A stretch of 64,000 bases of DNA from Herbaspirillum sp. meg3 (GTDB lineage Bacteria; Pseudomonadota; Gammaproteobacteria; Burkholderiales; Burkholderiaceae_D). The stretch's first letter is position 1; the number at the start of each line of letters is the position of its first letter. Under the pieces are notes generated by a model. The model had not been told where the DNA came from and made no database searches. It saw only the letters and a program-made list of their open reading frames with translations. Shown in pieces: positions 60,551 through 64,000 of the stretch. The stretch lies in the NCBI RefSeq assembly GCF_002257565.1, contig NZ_CP022736.1:310001-374000 (forward strand), read 5' to 3'. Position numbers and translations under genes: made by a program.

Positions 60551-61699
60551 CTAAACGGAAGTCACGACCCTGACTCTGTCTCGTCCTCCGCGCTTCGACT
60601 GGTACAGGGCCGTGTCCCCCAGTTCGAGCAACGCAGCCAACCCTGCCGGTGGTTGGTCGAACAACGTGGCGCCGACACTCAAGGTCACTGCAATGGGCGT
60701 AGTGAACGCTTCCCGCGCCATCTTTCCGAAACTCTCGCGCAAGCTATTGCCCAGCGTGACCAGGCTTTCGTTGGACGCATTGCGCAGCAAGATAACGAAC
60801 TCGTCTCCACCCAGCCGCGCCGCCAGGGCGCCCTGAGGCAAAGCATCGCGGATCATTTCGCTCAGGGCGATCAACAGTTTGTCGCCGGCACTATGGCCAT
60901 GCAGGTCATTGACCAATTTGAAGTTGTCGATATCGATCAGAAGCAAAGCGCCAGGGGTTGCCGGTGAGGCTTGTTCGAGCAAGCCGGGTGCACGCCGGTC
61001 CAGTGCGCGGCGGTTATACAGCGCGGTCAGCGGATCGCGGGCAGCGAGTTGTTCGATGCGTTCTTCACGGCGATGGCGTTCGGTGCCGGTCATGGACAAG
61101 GCGATCAGCATGATCGCCATCGCACCCTCCACCAGCGAGATCTGGATCACTTCGCCACGGAAGGCGGCAAGGTCGACAAAAGTATTCAGCGCCACTGTTG
61201 AACCGGCCTTGGCGAGATAGAAGAGGCCGTGCACCAGCAATATGTAACGCAACTGGACAGCACCAACACTGAGGGAGACGCCATGCTGACGCAGCATGAA
61301 GCTGGCGCGCAGGGTAATGCCGGCGATCAGCAGCGACTGGATGCACAGCATCACCTTGGACCACCAGGGGGCGCTGGGCACAAGCAGCATGGCCAGCCAT
61401 ATTGCGGCAATCAGGTACCAGACGCGTGACAGTCTGGTTTGCGTGAATCTGGCAACGCCTGCGAGAAACAGCCAATGAGCGATGATCAACAGACCGTTGG
61501 CAAACCAGATACCGATCAGCAAAAAACCGCTGGTACGCAGCAGTGCCAAAACAGAACCCACGGTGATCACAGCGAAACCGGCGCTCCAGAACAACAGCGA
61601 TCTCTCGCGAATGCTGTTCCATTCCACGGCCAGGTAAAGTGCAGCGGCAGCAGCCAGCGCGGTGGTAAGAATCAGGATGGTGGAGGGATCTAGTGCCAT
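60551..61699 (-). CDS. Membrane-bound GGDEF diguanylate cyclase
   Basis: A 382-residue protein. The start MALDPSTILILTTALAAAAA is preferred to a TTG start at 61732. About six or seven hydrophobic segments fill residues 7-210. The GGDEF domain follows from about 225 (RDPLTALYNRRALDRR; DIDNFKLVNDLHGHSAGD), with the active site RLGGDEFV intact. No RxxD lies five residues before it, so feedback inhibition by c-di-GMP at the usual I-site is unlikely. A TTTT/AAAA hairpin (AAAATGG-N5-CCATTTT, 61740-61758) lies in its leader. Confidence 0.9.
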   Translation of the reverse strand: MALDPSTILILTTALAAAAALYLAVEWNSIRERSLLFWSAGFAVITVGSVLALLRTSGFLLIGIWFANGLLIIAHWLFLAGVARFTQTRLSRVWYLIAAIWLAMLLVPSAPWWSKVMLCIQSLLIAGITLRASFMLRQHGVSLSVGAVQLRYILLVHGLFYLAKAGSTVALNTFVDLAAFRGEVIQISLVEGAMAIMLIALSMTGTERHRREERIEQLAARDPLTALYNRRALDRRAPGLLEQASPATPGALLLIDIDNFKLVNDLHGHSAGDKLLIALSEMIRDALPQGALAARLGGDEFVILLRNASNESLVTLGNSLRESFGKMAREAFTTPIAVTLSVGATLFDQPPAGLAALLELGDTALYQSKRGGRDRVRVVTSV

Positions 61700-62190
61700 G
61701 AATATCGGATGCGCGTGGGCTTGCCCAAACAAACTTATGAAAATGGGGAGGCCATTTTAGCGCCTGCAGATCTCCGCGGCTTGCCAACCGGATGTTGATT
61801 TGCAGCCGCGCGTTGTGGGATGTTCACGCCTGGTCGGTTTCTCAAAAGAAAGTTTCGCATATCTCCGTACCGTCGTTTGAATCTTGGGAAGCAAATCTCT
61901 GTAAAGCTGGAGTGGAAGCATGCGCTACGGCAATTCGCTGCCATGATCAGCCAACGCCGAGGATGATAAGATACCGCCGCTCAGGGATATTGAGCTTACG
62001 TTGAGTTGAATCCGGTCGAGCGCGTTTCCTGCCACGCTTACACCCCACGTTCCATCAGCAAACCAGACATGCCATTGCTCACCGGCAATCATCGACTCTT
62101 CTCATTGGCAGCATGATAAAAGAAGAACTGCGCGACAGTGAGCAGTGCCTGTCAGTGATCTACCCCATTCCTATTATTTGATGAGCATGA
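61700..62190. other. Intergenic, divergent promoters
   Basis: A 491-base gap between the diguanylate cyclase gene (left) and yddG (right). AAAATGG (61740-61746) and CCATTTT (61752-61758) make a perfect 7-bp hairpin. No gene or RNA recognised in the rest. Confidence 0.4.
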
Positions 62191-63114
62191 ATGACTAGCA
62201 AGAAGGCCACCATTATTGGACTCACCGCAGTGGTCCTCTGGAGTTCGATTGTCGGATTGATTCGCGGCGTCGGCGAATATCTCGGCGCCACCGGCGGCGC
62301 AGCGATGATTTACAGCGTCGCTTCCTTATTCCTGTTGTTATCGGTCGGCGTCCCCACACTCAGCAGCTTCCCAAAAAAATACCTGTTTTGGGGGAGTGTC
62401 CTGTTTGTGAGTTATGAAATCTGCCTTTCCCTGTCGATAGGCTATGCCAACACAGGCCGGCAAGCAATCGAGGTCGGCATGGTCAATTATCTGTGGCCGA
62501 CATTCACGCTCATCTTCGCTATCGCATTCAACAAACAGCGCGCCACCTGGCTAGCCGTCCCCGGTTTTCTATTCTCGATTGTGGGCATCTGCTGGGTGCT
62601 GGGCGGCGACCAGGGGCTGGATGTTGCGGGCATGCTCGTCAACATTCAAGACAATCCACTCAGTTACGGCCTGGCTTTTTTCGGCGCGATCATCTGGGCC
62701 GCGTACTGTAGCGTGACTGCCAGCCTCGCGAAGGGAAAGAACGGCGTGACGTTGTTCTTCATTCTTGTCGCGCTGACGCTGTGGGCGAAGTTCTTTCTCG
62801 GCGATCATGGTGCGATGTCGTTCAGCACGCCGGCGGTTGTCTACCTGCTCCTGGCAGCGGCGGCGATGGGGTTTGGCTATGCTGCATGGAACGTTGGAAT
62901 CTTGCATGGCAACGTGACTGTTCTGGCGGGTGCGTCGTACTTCATTCCCGTTTTTTCGTCGGCGCTGTCGGCTGTCTTGTTGCATGCGCCTTTGCCGAAG
63001 TCATTCTGGGTCGGCGCGTCTTTGGTATGCGCCGGTTCGATACTGTGCTGGCTGGCAACAAGGTTTAAAAAATCGCCGGCAGCGCAAGAGGACGCCGTCG
63101 CAGATTGTTTGTGA
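62191..63114 (+). CDS. yddG: Aromatic amino acid exporter YddG
   Basis: A 307-residue inner-membrane protein with ten helices, of the DMT superfamily. It matches E. coli YddG along its length: MTSKKATIIGLTAVVLWSS, VGLIRGVGEYLG, LFVSYEICLSLSIGYANTGR, QAIEVGMVNYLWPTFTLIFA, GICWVLGGDQGLDV and YAAWNVGILHGNVTVLAGAS. YddG exports phenylalanine, tyrosine and tryptophan and some drugs. The start is in an AT-rich TTTGATGAGCATGAATG context, with several ATGs close together. It could export products of the neighbouring aromatic and PLP pathways, but there is no direct link. Confidence 0.93.
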   Translation: MTSKKATIIGLTAVVLWSSIVGLIRGVGEYLGATGGAAMIYSVASLFLLLSVGVPTLSSFPKKYLFWGSVLFVSYEICLSLSIGYANTGRQAIEVGMVNYLWPTFTLIFAIAFNKQRATWLAVPGFLFSIVGICWVLGGDQGLDVAGMLVNIQDNPLSYGLAFFGAIIWAAYCSVTASLAKGKNGVTLFFILVALTLWAKFFLGDHGAMSFSTPAVVYLLLAAAAMGFGYAAWNVGILHGNVTVLAGASYFIPVFSSALSAVLLHAPLPKSFWVGASLVCAGSILCWLATRFKKSPAAQEDAVADCL

Positions 63115-63500
63115 GGCGCCTGCTAAAAGCGCATACAAATAGGACAGAAGCAGAAGGTTTCTTTTTTGCTATCGATTCGATGAAGACAATCCATTCCTTG
63201 CCTCGTGATCGTATGACTGATTTCATCGCCTGACAGTCAAGCCAGCCAAGCCAGTCAACAGAGCAGATCTCGCCCACACTGGAATTGAGCGCCGCTTCAT
63301 ATTCAACGTTTTCAAGCCATCGCCGCTATCCCAGGCGTATTGTTTTGCACAGATCAAGTTACAAGCTGTTTCGAACTTTGCAATTGCGGTCACAAATACA
63401 GGGCGATATCACGCGCATAATTAGCACCAAGGCCGTCTGAGGACGGCTGGATATTGTCACGTTTATCGTTATGCATTACACAGGCCGGGAGCCAGGCATC
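63115..63500. other. Intergenic, no gene seen
   Basis: A 386-base gap between yddG and the DUF2076 gene. A ribosome-binding-like CCGGGAGCCAGG lies at the right end. A short near-repeat AGTCAAGCCAGCCAAGCCAGTC occurs near 63235. No RNA or operator recognised. Confidence 0.35.
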
Positions 63501-64000
63501 ATGAATCCTCAAGAAACACAAATGCTTCAAGATTTTCTCAATCAACTGACGCAGGTACGCGGCATCGGCAAAGATGCGCAAGCCGATGCAATGATTGCCG
63601 CAGCCGTGGCTCAGCAGCCGGATGCGGCCTACCTGCTGGTGCAACGAGCGTTGTTGATGGATCAGGCGCTTGCCACATCCAAGACCCAGATTGCCGCATT
63701 GCAAAGTCAGGTACAGGCGCTGCAATCCGGCGCAACCCCGGCGCGTGGTTTTCTGGACGGCAATACCTGGGGAAATACGCCGGCGGCTTCCGTGCGCTCC
63801 GAACCTGCACCTGCTTATGCGCCGGTTTACGCTTCCCCTCCTGCATCCGCGCCTGCACAGATGGCTCCGCAATACCAGGCCGCGCCAACAGCATCCTCAG
63901 GTTTTTTTGGCGGTGGTATGGGTAGCATGCTGGGCACCGTTGCGGCTACCGCTGCTGGTGTGGCGGGTGGCGCTTTCTTGTACCAGGGAATCGAGCATCT
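63501..64000 (+). CDS. DUF2076 family protein, 3' end outside window
   Basis: The reading frame stays open to the last base, giving 166 residues. The start MNPQETQMLQDFLNQLTQVR follows GGCCGGGAGCCAGGC. Residues 1-75 match the DUF2076 helical part (AVAQQPDAAYLLVQRALLMD; an AALQSQVQALQ coiled stretch). A P/A/Y-rich linker leads to a glycine/alanine-rich segment (FFGGGMGSMLGTVAATAAGV, then AGGAFLYQGIEHL) typical of this family, which is predicted periplasmic or membrane-linked. It has no known role. It is 386 bases from yddG. Confidence 0.85.
   Translation, partial: MNPQETQMLQDFLNQLTQVRGIGKDAQADAMIAAAVAQQPDAAYLLVQRALLMDQALATSKTQIAALQSQVQALQSGATPARGFLDGNTWGNTPAASVRSEPAPAYAPVYASPPASAPAQMAPQYQAAPTASSGFFGGGMGSMLGTVAATAAGVAGGAFLYQGIEH

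Noticed and set aside
1..64000. Insertion sequences, phage genes, CRISPR arrays, tRNA or rRNA genes
   Set aside because: No transposase, integrase, repeat-spacer pattern, CCA-ending cloverleaf or rRNA-like stretch was found on reading both strands.

Overview
The window looks like chromosomal DNA of a betaproteobacterium of the order Burkholderiales, most likely family Oxalobacteraceae (Herbaspirillum/Collimonas-like). This is an inference from the fairly high GC content, the DUF4148, DUF2145 and DUF2076 families, the many LysR/AraC/IclR regulators with divergently oriented targets, and the UrtABCDE-type amide transporter next to amidase and formamidase genes. I see no rRNA, tRNA, insertion sequence, phage gene or CRISPR array. 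The window is gene-dense and its operons run on both strands.

Layout. 0-6 kb: the tail of a TauD/TfdA dioxygenase and an FAD/NAD(P)-binding protein, then small secreted proteins (DUF4148, DUF2145 and two unknowns) and an XRE regulator with a palindromic operator. 6-8.7 kb: a LysR regulator divergent from a peroxiredoxin-like protein and a TauD-type dioxygenase. 9-21.8 kb: an amide-utilisation locus. A 1155-residue NCS1-permease/hybrid histidine kinase and a LuxR-type response regulator run leftwards, and an ABC transporter (UrtA-E type), aliphatic amidase AmiE, formamidase FmdA and zinc-ribbon FmdB run rightwards. Two matching 16-bp palindromes lie in the shared promoter region. 21.8-29.7 kb: AraC/SDR and HxlR/SDR divergent pairs, a small lipoprotein, a TonB-dependent receptor with a Fur-box-like site, a non-canonical SDR and a LysE exporter.

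29.9-34.2 kb holds the most unusual locus. One gene fuses an aromatic-amino-acid-decarboxylase-like PLP enzyme to an ATP-grasp ligase module, and it overlaps a second PLP enzyme of kynureninase/desulfurase fold. This looks like an undescribed small-molecule pathway. 34.2-38.3 kb: IclR regulator, MHS-family transporter, type II dehydroquinase AroQ (a likely quinate/shikimate uptake unit) and EamA. 38.4-43.6 kb: a LysR regulator divergent from an AhpD-like protein, SDR, RidA-like protein, MdtG-like exporter and nitronate monooxygenase, which suggests detoxification.

43.6-54.5 kb is rich in signalling: a chemoreceptor with a CheR-docking pentapeptide, a PAS kinase/NarL regulator pair, an EAL-HDOD protein, a PAS-GGEEF diguanylate cyclase, an outer-membrane barrel and a SLAC1/TDT channel. 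54.5-64 kb: a GlxA-type regulator, dihydroxy-acid dehydratase IlvD with a strong terminator, a cupin, a DHA2 efflux pump, a membrane GGDEF protein, the YddG exporter and a DUF2076 protein cut by the window end.
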